This document shows positions 31,172 to 40,447 of a stretch of 64,000 nucleotides of DNA, in pieces (within the stretch, counting starts at the first letter, position 1; every line of letters begins with the position of its first letter). Position numbers and translations under genes: made by a program. A model generated the notes under the pieces. The model was not told the origin of the DNA. It worked only from the letters and a program-made list of their open reading frames with translations, and made no database searches. This stretch comes from Acidobacteriota bacterium (GTDB lineage Bacteria; Acidobacteriota; Vicinamibacteria; Vicinamibacterales; UBA2999), in the NCBI GenBank assembly GCA_030650395.1, contig JAUSDY010000139.1:1-64000 (forward strand), in the 5' to 3' direction.

Positions 31172-32227
31172 ATGCGTATCGCGGTCATTCCCGGCGACGG
31201 AATTGGCAAGGACGTCACCGCCGAGGCGGTCAAGGTGCTGCAGGCGACCGGCGAGGTGTTTGGACGCCGCTTTGACCTGGTGCAACTGCCGTGGAGCGCC
31301 GATCACTATTTGAAGACCGGCGAAACGCTGCCGGCCAACGGCTACCAGATGCTGCGCGACGAGTTCGAGGCGATCTTCGTCGGCGCGCTGGGCGATCCGC
31401 GTGTCGCCGACAACCGCCACGCCCGCGACATTCTCCTCGGCACCCGCTTCGAGCTCGATCTGTATGTGAACTATCGCCCGGTGCGGCTGCTCGACGATCG
31501 CCTCAGCCCGCTCAAGGATCGCGGCAGGAAAGACATCAACTTCGTGGTGTTTCGCGAGAACACCGAAGGCGTCTACGTGGGCGTCGGCGGGCGCTTCAAG
31601 GCGGGCACGATCGACGAAATCGCGATCCAGGAAGAGGTCAACACTTACAAGGGCGTGCACCGCATCATCCGCCACGCGTTTGAATTCGCGAAGGCCAACG
31701 GACTCACCAAGGTCTGCATGGCCGACAAGAGCAACGCCATGCAACATGGGCATGCGCTGTGGCAGCGCGTCTTCAAGGAAGTCTCAGCGCTCTATCCGGG
31801 CATCACGGCGATTCACCAGTACATCGATGCGCTGGCGATGTTCCTCGTGAAGGATCCAGGGCAGTATCAGGTCATCGTCACCAATAACCTGTTCGGCGAC
31901 ATCGTCACCGACATCGGCGGAGCGCTGCAGGGCGGCCTTGGCATGGCCGCCTCGGGCAACATCCACCCTGGCCGCACGTCGTTGTTCGAGCCGGTGCACG
32001 GCTCGGCGCCGCCGCTGGCGGGGAAGAACGTGGCGAACCCGATTGGTGCGATCCTGTCAGCAGCGCTCATGCTCGAAACCCTTGGCGCGGCCGATGAATC
32101 GAAGGCGATCGAGCGCGCGGTTGAAGCTGTGGTAGCGCAGGGTCAAACCACGACCGACATCGGCGGCGCGCTTGGCACACGCGAGGTTGGCGACTGCATC
32201 GCCAAGCGAATAACCAAGACCAATTAA
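31172..32227 (+). CDS. Isocitrate/isopropylmalate dehydrogenase family protein
   Basis: MRIAVIPGDGIGKDVTAEAVKVL, FRENTEGVYVG, NNLFGDIVTDIGGALQGGLG. Confidence 0.92.
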   Translation: MRIAVIPGDGIGKDVTAEAVKVLQATGEVFGRRFDLVQLPWSADHYLKTGETLPANGYQMLRDEFEAIFVGALGDPRVADNRHARDILLGTRFELDLYVNYRPVRLLDDRLSPLKDRGRKDINFVVFRENTEGVYVGVGGRFKAGTIDEIAIQEEVNTYKGVHRIIRHAFEFAKANGLTKVCMADKSNAMQHGHALWQRVFKEVSALYPGITAIHQYIDALAMFLVKDPGQYQVIVTNNLFGDIVTDIGGALQGGLGMAASGNIHPGRTSLFEPVHGSAPPLAGKNVANPIGAILSAALMLETLGAADESKAIERAVEAVVAQGQTTTDIGGALGTREVGDCIAKRITKTN

Positions 32228-32259
32228 CGAATAACCAAGAACCAATAACGAATAGCGAA
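32205..32259. repeat. GAATAACCAA-type tandem repeat (family F4)
   Basis: gcgaataaccaagaccaattaacgaataaccaagaaccaataacgaatagcgaat; includes the stop codon of the upstream gene. Confidence 0.85.
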
Positions 32260-32260
32260 T

Positions 32261-33442
32261 ATGACCAATCCTGTTTTCATACTCGGTGGCGCGCGCACGC
32301 CAATGACGCAACACGTGGGCGCGCTGAAGGATGTCTCGGCGATCGACCTGGCCGCGACCGCGTCCAAGGGTGCGCTCGAACGCAGCGGCGTTAACCCGGG
32401 GTGGATCGACCACGTCGTGTTCGGCAACGTGCAGCAGAGCAGCGTTGACGCGCATTACGGCGCCCGTCACGTCGGGCTCAAGGCCGGCGTGCCGATCGAA
32501 GTGCCGGCGCTGACAGTGAATCGGCTGTGCGGCTCCGGCATCCAGGCGGTGTTGAGCGGCGCTCAGCAGATCCAACTCGGCGAGGCCGGCATGGTGCTCG
32601 CCGGCGGCATGGAGAACATGAGCCAGGTGCCGCACGTGATTCGCGGCGCGCGGTCCGGGTTCAAGCTGGGACAAGGCAAGCTCGAAGACTGGCTGTGGGA
32701 AGGCTTGACCGATCCGTACGCCGGCTGCTCGATGGCGATTACCGCCGAGAACTGCGCGGAGAAGTACGGCATTACCCGCGAGCAAGCGGACGAGTACGCG
32801 CTGCGCAGCCAGCAGCTCGCCCACCAGGCGTGGACGTCAGGGATCATGAAAGACGAAGTCGTGCCGGTCGAAATCAAGACGCGCAAAGGCGTCACTCTGG
32901 TCGAACAGGACGATCACATGCGGCCGGAGACGACGATGGAGATCCTGGCGAAGCTGCCGGCGGCCTTCAAGAAGGACGGCGTCGTCACCGCCGGCAACGC
33001 CAGCGGCATCGTCGACGGCGCCGCGGCCCTGGTGATTGCCGGCGAGGACGCCGTAAAGTCGCGCGGCATCAAGCCGATCGGCCGCATCGTGTCGTGGGCC
33101 ACGGTCGGCGTCGAACCGGCATTCATGGGCATGGGCCCTGCTCCGGCGATTCGGAAAGCGCTCGATATCGCCGGGCTGTCGCTTCGCGATCTCGACCTGA
33201 TCGAAATCAACGAAGCCTTCGCGGCGCAGTACCTGTCGTGCGAGAAGGAGCTTGGCCTCGATCGCAACAAGGTCAACGTCAACGGCGGCGCGATTGCGCT
33301 CGGGCACCCGCTCGGCGCCAGCGGCGCGAGACTGTTGCTGACGCTGATGCTTGAACTGCGCCGTCGCCGCAAGAAGTATGGTGTGGCGTCCGCCTGCATC
33401 GGCGGTGGTCAGGGAATCGCCATGGTTGTTGAAGCTGTCTAA
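32261..33442 (+). CDS. Thiolase (acetyl-CoA C-acetyltransferase family)
   Basis: LCGSGIQAV, GGMENMSQVP, NVNGGAIALGHPLGASGAR, CIGGGQGIAMV. Confidence 0.94.
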   Translation: MTNPVFILGGARTPMTQHVGALKDVSAIDLAATASKGALERSGVNPGWIDHVVFGNVQQSSVDAHYGARHVGLKAGVPIEVPALTVNRLCGSGIQAVLSGAQQIQLGEAGMVLAGGMENMSQVPHVIRGARSGFKLGQGKLEDWLWEGLTDPYAGCSMAITAENCAEKYGITREQADEYALRSQQLAHQAWTSGIMKDEVVPVEIKTRKGVTLVEQDDHMRPETTMEILAKLPAAFKKDGVVTAGNASGIVDGAAALVIAGEDAVKSRGIKPIGRIVSWATVGVEPAFMGMGPAPAIRKALDIAGLSLRDLDLIEINEAFAAQYLSCEKELGLDRNKVNVNGGAIALGHPLGASGARLLLTLMLELRRRRKKYGVASACIGGGQGIAMVVEAV

Positions 33443-33492
33443 TAACCAATAACCAATTACGAATAACCAATAACGAATTACGAATAACCAAA
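33440..33492. repeat. AATAACCAATAACCAATTACG tandem repeat (family F4)
   Basis: taataaccaataaccaattacgaataaccaataacgaattacgaataacc. Confidence 0.9.
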
Positions 33493-33505
33493 GTGTTGAA
33501 ACCAC

Positions 33506-34363
33506 ATGGCCATTAAGACAGTTGGTGTGCTCGGTTGCGGGTTGATGGGCGCGGGCATTGCGCAGGTCTCGGCGGCGGCCGGGTTCAAGACCTATTCGCT
33601 CGAGGTCAACGAAGACGTGCTCAAGAAGGGCCTCGGCCGGATCGAGAAGTTCCTGACCGGCGGCATCGAGAAGGGCAAGGTCACCGCGGCGCAGAAGGCG
33701 ACCGTGCTGGGAAACCTGACGGGCACGACGAAGTATGCGGACTTGAAAGACTGCGACCTCGTGATCGAAGCCATCATCGAGAACGTTGAGATCAAGAAGC
33801 AGGCCTATGCGCAGCTCGAGGCGGTGATCGGGCCGCATTGCTTGATCGCCTCGAACACCTCATCGCTCTGCATCACGGAGCTTGCCGCGGGCACCAAGCG
33901 GCCCGACAAGGTCGGCGGGATGCACTTCTTCAATCCCGTGCCGCTGATGAAGCTGGTGGAAGTGATCCGCGCGCTGGCGACCAGCCAGGACACACACGAG
34001 GAGCTGTTGGGGTTCGTGAAGGCGATTGGCAAGGAGCCGATCTCCGCCCCCGATCGCGGCGGCTTCATCGTCAACCGGCTGCTCGTGCCGTACTTGCTCG
34101 ATGCGATTCGCTGTCACGAAGAGGGCCTCGGCACGGTCGAAGACATCGACAACGGCATGAAGCTCGGCTGCGGCTACCCGATGGGCCCGTTCGCGCTGCT
34201 GGATTTTGTCGGCCTCGACACGACCTATTACATCGCCAACATCATGTTCGAAGAATTCCGTGAGACGAGGTTCGCGCCGCCGCCGCTGCTGAAGCGGATG
34301 GTGCTGGCCGGGCATCTCGGTAGGAAGAGCGGTAAGGGCTTTTACGACTATTCCGCCAAGTAG
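33506..34363 (+). CDS. 3-hydroxybutyryl-CoA/3-hydroxyacyl-CoA dehydrogenase
   Basis: VGVLGCGLMGAGIAQV, IASNTSSLCITELA, GGMHFFNPVPLMKLVE. Confidence 0.94.
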   Translation: MAIKTVGVLGCGLMGAGIAQVSAAAGFKTYSLEVNEDVLKKGLGRIEKFLTGGIEKGKVTAAQKATVLGNLTGTTKYADLKDCDLVIEAIIENVEIKKQAYAQLEAVIGPHCLIASNTSSLCITELAAGTKRPDKVGGMHFFNPVPLMKLVEVIRALATSQDTHEELLGFVKAIGKEPISAPDRGGFIVNRLLVPYLLDAIRCHEEGLGTVEDIDNGMKLGCGYPMGPFALLDFVGLDTTYYIANIMFEEFRETRFAPPPLLKRMVLAGHLGRKSGKGFYDYSAK

Positions 34364-34406
34364 ACGTACGGGCCACAGAGACACAGAGACACAGAGACGG
34401 AGTTTC

Positions 34407-34557
34407 GGTTCGCTGGCGTCGCTTCGCGACGCGGGTCCGATGAAGCGGCTGGAAAAATGAATCGCCTGAACCTGGTGCGACTCATTTTGTCCAACCGCTT
34501 CATCGGACCTCCACCGGCCCTCGACGGGATCATTCCGAAGGCCGCCGCCAGCGAACC
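34407..34557. repeat. 151-bp palindromic element A
   Basis: Outer arms ggttcgctggcg/cgccagcgaacc (12/12), inner arms ggtccgatgaagcggctgga.../...tccaaccgcttcatcggacc. Confidence 0.92.
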
Positions 34558-34693
34558 TCACTGCAAAAACCGCAACCCCAATCCACGGCTGCGATCGCAT
34601 CTTCTGCGATCGTCCGTGCGCGTTTCAGCCGAAACCCACCAGAAATCGGTTGGCATTACTGATGCTCCGTCTGCTCTCCGGAGATGGAATGTC

Positions 34694-35068
34694 ATGACCG
34701 AAACGAACGATCCTCTGACCGAGCAAATCATCGGGTGCGCAATCGAAATTCACAAGCAATTGGGCCCCGGCCTGCTCGAGAGCGCTTATCACAGCGCGAT
34801 GTGCATCGAGCTCGCATTCAACCGGCTTACGTTTGAACGCGAGCGATCGATCTCCGCGGAATACCGGGGAGTAAAGATCGGCGATTACAGACCCGATTTG
34901 ATTGTAGAAAACAAGGTCGTGGTCGAGATTAAGAGCGTCTCCAACTACGATCCGGTATTCACAGCGCAGATGCTGACCTACCTGCGAGTAACGAGACTTC
35001 GAGTTGGACTGGTGTTGAACTTCAATCGGCCGGTGCTGAAAGACGGAATCAACCGCTTCGCGTTGTGA
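34694..35068 (+). CDS. GxxExxY family protein (PD-(D/E)XK nuclease-like)
   Basis: IIGCAIEIHKQLGPGLLESAYHSAM...IVENKVVVEIKSV...FTAQMLTYLRVTRLRVGLVLNFNRPVLKDGINR. Confidence 0.93.
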   Translation: MTETNDPLTEQIIGCAIEIHKQLGPGLLESAYHSAMCIELAFNRLTFERERSISAEYRGVKIGDYRPDLIVENKVVVEIKSVSNYDPVFTAQMLTYLRVTRLRVGLVLNFNRPVLKDGINRFAL

Positions 35069-35086
35069 CCAGAAAGATTTGAGAGC

Positions 35087-35238
35087 GGTTCGCTGGCGTC
35101 GCTTGCGACGCGGAGCCGAAGAAGCGATTGGAAAAGTGAGTCCCCTGCATCCCGTTGGGACTCATTGTTTCCAATCGCTTCTTCGGATCTGAGCCGGCCT
35201 TCGGCAGAAAACTACCGAAGGCCGGCGTCAGCGAACTC
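35087..35238. repeat. 152-bp palindromic element B, homologous to element A
   Basis: ggttcgctggcgtcgcttgcgacgcggagccgaagaagcgattggaaaagtgagtcccc...gggactcattgtttccaatcgcttcttcggatc...gccggcgtcagcgaac. Confidence 0.92.
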
Positions 35239-35284
35239 ATGTCTCTGTGTCTCTGTGTCTCAGTGGCCCGTATGTGGGCCAGGA

Positions 35285-36004
35285 TCAGCGTGACAGTCTT
35301 TGCAATGACTGTTTCGCCTGCTCTTTGAAGCGTTTGTCTTCGGGGATCCAGTCGGGATGCGGCGGGGCGTCGAGCGCCGCCTGGTATTCCTTGCGGGCTT
35401 CATCTCTGCGTCCCAGGTCGTCGAGCGTGTCGGCCAGGAAGATGCGGGAGATCACACTCTGCGGGTTGTAGGTGAGCGCCTTGCGCAGGTGCACTTCTGA
35501 TTTCTTGTTGCTGCCGCCGAACAGCCCCGGCACTTTGAAATACCAGCGCCCCAGCGCGCGGTCGGCCGATCCATCGAGGAACGCCGGATTCAGCTTCAGC
35601 GCCATCTCCAGCGCGTCGCGGATCTGGCCGCGGTACTTGATGCCCTGGCGGAGGCCGAACGACTCGGCCAGCGCACCCATGTTGGCGGCGAGCCAGAAAT
35701 GGCCCTCGGGTTTGGCGGCGTTGAGCGCCATGGCCGTTCGCGCCGCGGCGATGCCGCCCTCGAGCGCGCCTTTGCGCTCCGGCTCGGGCAGGCCGTTGGT
35801 GCCCAGCCAATAGCGGCCCTGCGCCAGCTTCCAGGCGGATTCGAAGTCTTTGGGATTCGCGCCGAGGCGCGCCGCCCAGATCTCGGTCGCGCGTTTGGCG
35901 CTCGCGAGGGTTTCGCGATCGCGGTAGAGCGCGTCAGGGTCATCGGCGACTTGCGCGGCCAGCACCGAACCTGCGAGATACAATGCCGTGATGCAGGATC
36001 TCAT
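35285..36004 (-). CDS. TPR-like secreted protein (TRAP-T-associated TatT-like)
   Basis: [45 protein letters not shown]...[34 protein letters not shown]. Confidence 0.75.
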   Translation of the reverse strand: MRSCITALYLAGSVLAAQVADDPDALYRDRETLASAKRATEIWAARLGANPKDFESAWKLAQGRYWLGTNGLPEPERKGALEGGIAAARTAMALNAAKPEGHFWLAANMGALAESFGLRQGIKYRGQIRDALEMALKLNPAFLDGSADRALGRWYFKVPGLFGGSNKKSEVHLRKALTYNPQSVISRIFLADTLDDLGRRDEARKEYQAALDAPPHPDWIPEDKRFKEQAKQSLQRLSR

Positions 36005-36584
36005 CCAGCGACTGCTGATCGAGCTGGGCGAAGACCCGGCCCGGGAAGGGCTGGTGAAGACGCCGAGGCGGGTCGACAAGGCGCTGCGGTTTCTCACGAG
36101 TGGCTACCAGGCTGACATCGATGAAATGCTGAACGGGGCACTGTTCAGCGTCGATTATAGCGAGATGGTGATCGTCCGCGACATCGACTTCTACAGCATG
36201 TGCGAGCACCACTTGCTGCCGTTCTTCGGCAAGTGCCACGTCGCCTACATCCCGAACAAGCGGGTGATCGGCCTCAGCAAGATCCCGCGGCTGGTCGACA
36301 TCTTCGCGCGCCGCCTGCAGCTGCAAGAAAGAATGACCAACCAGATCGCCGAGACCATCACCGAGAAGATCAGCCCGCTCGGCGTCGCCGTGGTCTGCGA
36401 AGCCACGCACCTGTGCATGGCGATGCGCGGGGTCGAGAAGCAGAACTCCTACACCATCACCAGCGCGATGTTCGGGGCCTTCCGCGAGCAGTCGCGGACA
36501 CGGATGGAATTCCTCGAATTACTCAAGCTGCGGGGCGGCATCGCGTCATCCGGTCCGACGCATTCCCACGATTTCGACGAATAA
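35988..36584 (+). CDS. folE: GTP cyclohydrolase I
   Basis: [62 protein letters not shown]. Confidence 0.95.
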   Translation: MMQDLIQRLLIELGEDPAREGLVKTPRRVDKALRFLTSGYQADIDEMLNGALFSVDYSEMVIVRDIDFYSMCEHHLLPFFGKCHVAYIPNKRVIGLSKIPRLVDIFARRLQLQERMTNQIAETITEKISPLGVAVVCEATHLCMAMRGVEKQNSYTITSAMFGAFREQSRTRMEFLELLKLRGGIASSGPTHSHDFDE

Positions 36585-36591
36585 AAACAAA

Positions 36592-36645
36592 ACAGGAGGC
36601 CAGGAGATCAGGAGAAGTATTTTCTCCTGACCTCTTGACCTCCTG
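36592..36645. terminator. Large inverted repeat between convergent folE and TonB receptor genes
   Basis: acaggaggccaggagatcaggagaa-gtat-tttctcctgacctcttgacctcctgt. Confidence 0.65.
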
Positions 36646-36663
36646 TGAAGCCCTCCTGATCTG

Positions 36664-39504
36664 CTAGAAGCGGAACGCGACATTAAACCGGATGTTCCGC
36701 GGGCCGTAGACCTGCGCCGGCGAGCCGAACTGCGGCAGCGTGTTGATGGCGCCGGCAGGGTCGCCGTTCTGCCGCAGGTTGATGGTGCCGCTCAGCGTGC
36801 GCGCATCCCACACGGTGTTGTTGTTCGCAATGTTATGGAAGTCGACCGAAGCTTCCAGGCTGCGCGCGCCGAAGCGGGCGGTCTTGAACACCCGCATGTC
36901 GGCGGACGTGCGCTGGCTGAGACGGTGCGATCCGAGTGGCTCGACGTTGACCGTGGTATTGCCGCCCACCGACAGCGGCGTCGTGACCTGACGCGTCAAC
37001 GCGATGCCGCTCTGGCGGTTGAGATTGCCGGCCAGGCCGATCTCGTAGAACGGCAGCATGTAGCTCCCCGTGACCTTGAACTGGTGCGGCCGATCACCGA
37101 GCTGGCCCGTGACCGGACCATTGACGTTGAGCAGCGTATTCGGATTGACGGTGACGCTCTGGCCTCCAATTCGGGTCTGCGAATACGTGTACCCGGCCAG
37201 CACCTGCCACCGGTTGGACATCCGCTTGGTAGCGGTGATCTCCAGCCCTTTATAGGTCTGAAGGAACGTGCGGTCGTTGGTCAGGAACACGAGGTTGGTC
37301 GGCGACACCCGGTTGTAGAACTGGAAGGTCGAGTCGTCCGCCGTGCCGGCGACGCCGTCGCGTCCGTTATCCGCCCGTGTCGTGAGCGTGGATTCGAACG
37401 GGTTGGCGGGATTCGACGTGGCTTGCGGGTCCTTCTCGCGCCGGTAGGAATAGTTCACGCTGAGGCGGAGAGCTGGAAACAGCTCGTGGTCGAGGCCGGT
37501 CGTGAACTCGTCGGTGTAGGGCCGGCGGTAGTCAGGGTCCCATGAGATGACACTCAGGTTGGCCTGCGAAATGACCGGCGTGCCGGTCTGCTCGCCGTCC
37601 TGGAACACCCGATCGCCGTTGGCATCGACCCATCGGAACTGCTGGGAGTAGTTCGAGTTCGGGTTGACGGTGTCGAGCACGCCGCCGGTGGTGATGATGT
37701 AGTAATAACGGCCGGCGGACCCTTTGATCGCCGTCCTGCCATTGCCCGTCACGTCAACCGCCGCGCTCAGGCGCGGGCCGGCGGTCGTCCACTTGACGAC
37801 GTCACGCTGCGCGGGAAAGGTGCGGGTCAGCGCCGGGAACCACCGGCTGGCGGGACTGCTCTGTTCAGGCAGGTAGCCTTCGAGCCGCTCCCAGCGCACG
37901 CCGCCGGTCAGCGTCAGCCGCTTGATCGCGTAGCTGTCCTGGAAGTACAGCGCCATCACGTCCACGGCCGTTTTGGTGAAGAACGGCGTGGCAAACAATG
38001 TCACGTTCTGGCTGAGGCCGGTGGCGCTGCTGTAGGTCAGCTCCAGATCGTCGACCCGACGCGTCCGGACTTCCACAGGCGAATGCGCGTTGTCGAAGCC
38101 GAACTTGAACTCGTGACGGCCGCCGAGCGCCTGGTCCACGTAGTACTGCCCGGTGGCGTTCATCTGGTAGCGGTTGCGGAACCGCTCGGTGTCCGCGGTG
38201 AAGTTCCGTGTCCGAATCCCGGTCGCGGTGTCGAGCAGCGTCTGGCCCGAGCCGTTCTGGTAGGTCGGGAAGGCGATCTTGTTCAGCCCCACGCGCGCGT
38301 CGACGAAGAACTTTTGCGTGACGACGGAGTTCAACAGCACCTGGTAGATGTCGAACACGTCGTCTTCGTTGCTGGTCGATTCCTTGACGAGCGAAGCCGA
38401 TCCAGCCAGGAAGCGATTCGGCTTCTTGTAGTACTGCCGCGAGTACAGGCCGGTGAGCCGGTTGTTGTCGCTCAGCTGGTAATTTGCGTTGATCAGGCCG
38501 GAGGTGATGTCGGTCTTGTCGAGCACCAGCGTCGAGAAGGCCGCCGGCACGTTGACGTGCACGCGCCAGTCGCGGAACGACGTGAAGATGCGAAGTTTGC
38601 GAGCGAGGATCGGACCGCCGCCGCTGATGTTCACGTCAGAAACGAAATCCACCGCGTTGGTCTCCCGCCGGAAGCCGTAGCGCAGCAGGTTGTCGTCGAT
38701 GTTCTGCGTCTGCGTGGCGTCGCCCAGCCAGGCGCCCGTCAGGCGGCCGCTCCAGCGTTCTCCGCCGCTCTTGGTCACCATGTTCAGAAACACGCCGCTG
38801 GTCGGCACTGTGATGTCGTGCGCGCCGGTCGAGACCTGGATGTCGTCGAAGGCGTCGAAGTCGTAGTAGAAGCCCGCCGCGCCGATGGCGGCCGGATCGC
38901 CGACGTTGATGCCGTTCAGGTAACTCGAGTTCTGAGCGCTGGTGGTACCGCGGGCGTTGAAGACGCCCTGCAGGCCGCCGGAGGTGCCGCCCACGTCCGG
39001 CCGCGTGATCAGCAGGCTCGGCACCTTGTATTCCACCAGCGACCAGATGTCGCGCCCACCCGGCGTTCCCTGGAGCAACTGCTCGCCCAGGTTGACGCTG
39101 GTGTTCGCGCTGGTCGTGTCGACGACCGGCGAGGTCCCCGTGACGGTGACCGTTTCGGCCACCGTCGCCACCCGCAACGACATGTCGAGCGGCACCGTCG
39201 CGCCGACCTGCACGTTCACGCCCTCGCGGATGACGCTGCGGAAGCCCTGGAGCTCAACCTTGACGGAGTACACCCCTGGCGGCAGGGACGGGAAGCGATT
39301 GACGCCGCCACTGTCGGTCACGCCGGCCATGGTGCCTGACACGAGGACGGGACTGGTCAAGGTCACGGCCACGCCAGGCACCGAGGCGCCTTGTTCGTCG
39401 CTCACGCGAACCAGAATCGATCCCGTTTGCATTTGGGCGGCCGCTGGAAGCGCCGCGAAGAGTGCCAGACCGACCGTGACGAGCCAAATTCTTGCTCGAT
39501 TCAT
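36664..39504 (-). CDS. TonB-dependent receptor with carboxypeptidase-regulatory-like domain
   Basis: Signal peptide; GSILVRVSDEQGASVPGVAVTLTSP; plug domain; C-terminal NIRFNVAFRF. Confidence 0.92.
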   Translation of the reverse strand: MNRARIWLVTVGLALFAALPAAAQMQTGSILVRVSDEQGASVPGVAVTLTSPVLVSGTMAGVTDSGGVNRFPSLPPGVYSVKVELQGFRSVIREGVNVQVGATVPLDMSLRVATVAETVTVTGTSPVVDTTSANTSVNLGEQLLQGTPGGRDIWSLVEYKVPSLLITRPDVGGTSGGLQGVFNARGTTSAQNSSYLNGINVGDPAAIGAAGFYYDFDAFDDIQVSTGAHDITVPTSGVFLNMVTKSGGERWSGRLTGAWLGDATQTQNIDDNLLRYGFRRETNAVDFVSDVNISGGGPILARKLRIFTSFRDWRVHVNVPAAFSTLVLDKTDITSGLINANYQLSDNNRLTGLYSRQYYKKPNRFLAGSASLVKESTSNEDDVFDIYQVLLNSVVTQKFFVDARVGLNKIAFPTYQNGSGQTLLDTATGIRTRNFTADTERFRNRYQMNATGQYYVDQALGGRHEFKFGFDNAHSPVEVRTRRVDDLELTYSSATGLSQNVTLFATPFFTKTAVDVMALYFQDSYAIKRLTLTGGVRWERLEGYLPEQSSPASRWFPALTRTFPAQRDVVKWTTAGPRLSAAVDVTGNGRTAIKGSAGRYYYIITTGGVLDTVNPNSNYSQQFRWVDANGDRVFQDGEQTGTPVISQANLSVISWDPDYRRPYTDEFTTGLDHELFPALRLSVNYSYRREKDPQATSNPANPFESTLTTRADNGRDGVAGTADDSTFQFYNRVSPTNLVFLTNDRTFLQTYKGLEITATKRMSNRWQVLAGYTYSQTRIGGQSVTVNPNTLLNVNGPVTGQLGDRPHQFKVTGSYMLPFYEIGLAGNLNRQSGIALTRQVTTPLSVGGNTTVNVEPLGSHRLSQRTSADMRVFKTARFGARSLEASVDFHNIANNNTVWDARTLSGTINLRQNGDPAGAINTLPQFGSPAQVYGPRNIRFNVAFRF

Positions 39505-39721
39505 CGCCTTATGTCCTCCGATAATCCGTTTCGACTCTTACAAAAAGTTGGATGGAACAGTCTTGCACGCGAGCGAATCACACCGGTAGCTGCTGACAAG
39601 GGCAGACTTTCGCGAACCATATATGACATCGACCTGACGGGCGTACAGGTCAAGCAATATGAGCAAGCAAGCTCCCTGCCGAGCTGCTTGGCCGAGTGTA
39701 CACGGACGCTATACTGAAAGC

Positions 39722-40417
39722 ATGCGAGTGGTCTTGACCCTGTTTTGCGCGATATTGCTGCTCGGTGCGGTCCTCGACGCCCAGACACGGAAGACCGCCC
39801 CCAGGAAAAGTCCAACAAGAGCCGCCAAGAAGGTGATTCCTCCGGTCGTCACGCGGATTCAAGCCGAATGGCAATGCCCGTCAGAGCTGGGTGTGGGCGT
39901 GACGACGACCAGGAAGTTTTGTGATGTGTTGACGGGGCGCGAACCCAGGGATGGTGTGCTCATCACGATTCCTCCCCATCGCGGTCCCGTCCTGCTGTCG
40001 TTCGAACTCCACAATCGCCACACCTATTCCGAGGAGTTGGTGAAGGCCAAGCAGGCGTATCGCAAATACACCGCGACCATCGGGGTGCTCTCGATGGACA
40101 ACACGCTGGTCGATCGCGCCGTGGTGCAAAGCGAATTTCGCACCGCCAGGGATCTGTTCGATCGCATCGGCGGTGGCGCCGGGCCCGGCGGCGTCAAGGC
40201 GGTGGCGCCAACCGGCTCGGAGCTCATCACCATGTCGTTGCCCGAGGACGTCGTCGATCAGGTGTCGATCCTCGGTGAGAAACTGTCGGTGATGCGGCCC
40301 GACGGCACCGACAACTACACCGCGGCCGGACGGCCCGTCGCGACGATCAGCAACGTGATGCTGGAGTTCACGGCAGCTCCGCCCGCGAAAAAAGCCCCTG
40401 CCAAGAAAAAGCCCTGA
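39722..40417 (+). CDS. Hypothetical secreted protein
   Basis: 231 aa with signal peptide and Lys/Pro-rich C-terminus. Confidence 0.7.
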   Translation: MRVVLTLFCAILLLGAVLDAQTRKTAPRKSPTRAAKKVIPPVVTRIQAEWQCPSELGVGVTTTRKFCDVLTGREPRDGVLITIPPHRGPVLLSFELHNRHTYSEELVKAKQAYRKYTATIGVLSMDNTLVDRAVVQSEFRTARDLFDRIGGGAGPGGVKAVAPTGSELITMSLPEDVVDQVSILGEKLSVMRPDGTDNYTAAGRPVATISNVMLEFTAAPPAKKAPAKKKP

Positions 40418-40429
40418 TCATTGCGTAGC

Positions 40430-40447
40430 GCGGAACTTTAGTTCCCC
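40430..40447. repeat. Palindrome around GGAACTTTAGTTCC (family F12)
   Basis: gcggaactttagttcccc; overlaps the stop codon of 40438-41232. Related palindrome at 55862-55882. Confidence 0.7.

Larger units (their letters stand above)
34367..35273. mobile_element. Putative cassette: 32-bp terminal inverted repeats enclosing two palindromic elements and a GxxExxY gene
   Basis: Left TIR tacgggccacagagacacagagacacagagac (34367-34398); right TIR gtctctgtgtctctgtgtctcagtggcccgta (35242-35273); 31/32 match as inverted repeats. Confidence 0.7.

Noticed and set aside
34367-35273. Classical IS element
   Set aside because: No DDE, Y1 or serine recombinase encoded; no clear target duplication seen. Kept as a putative cassette instead.
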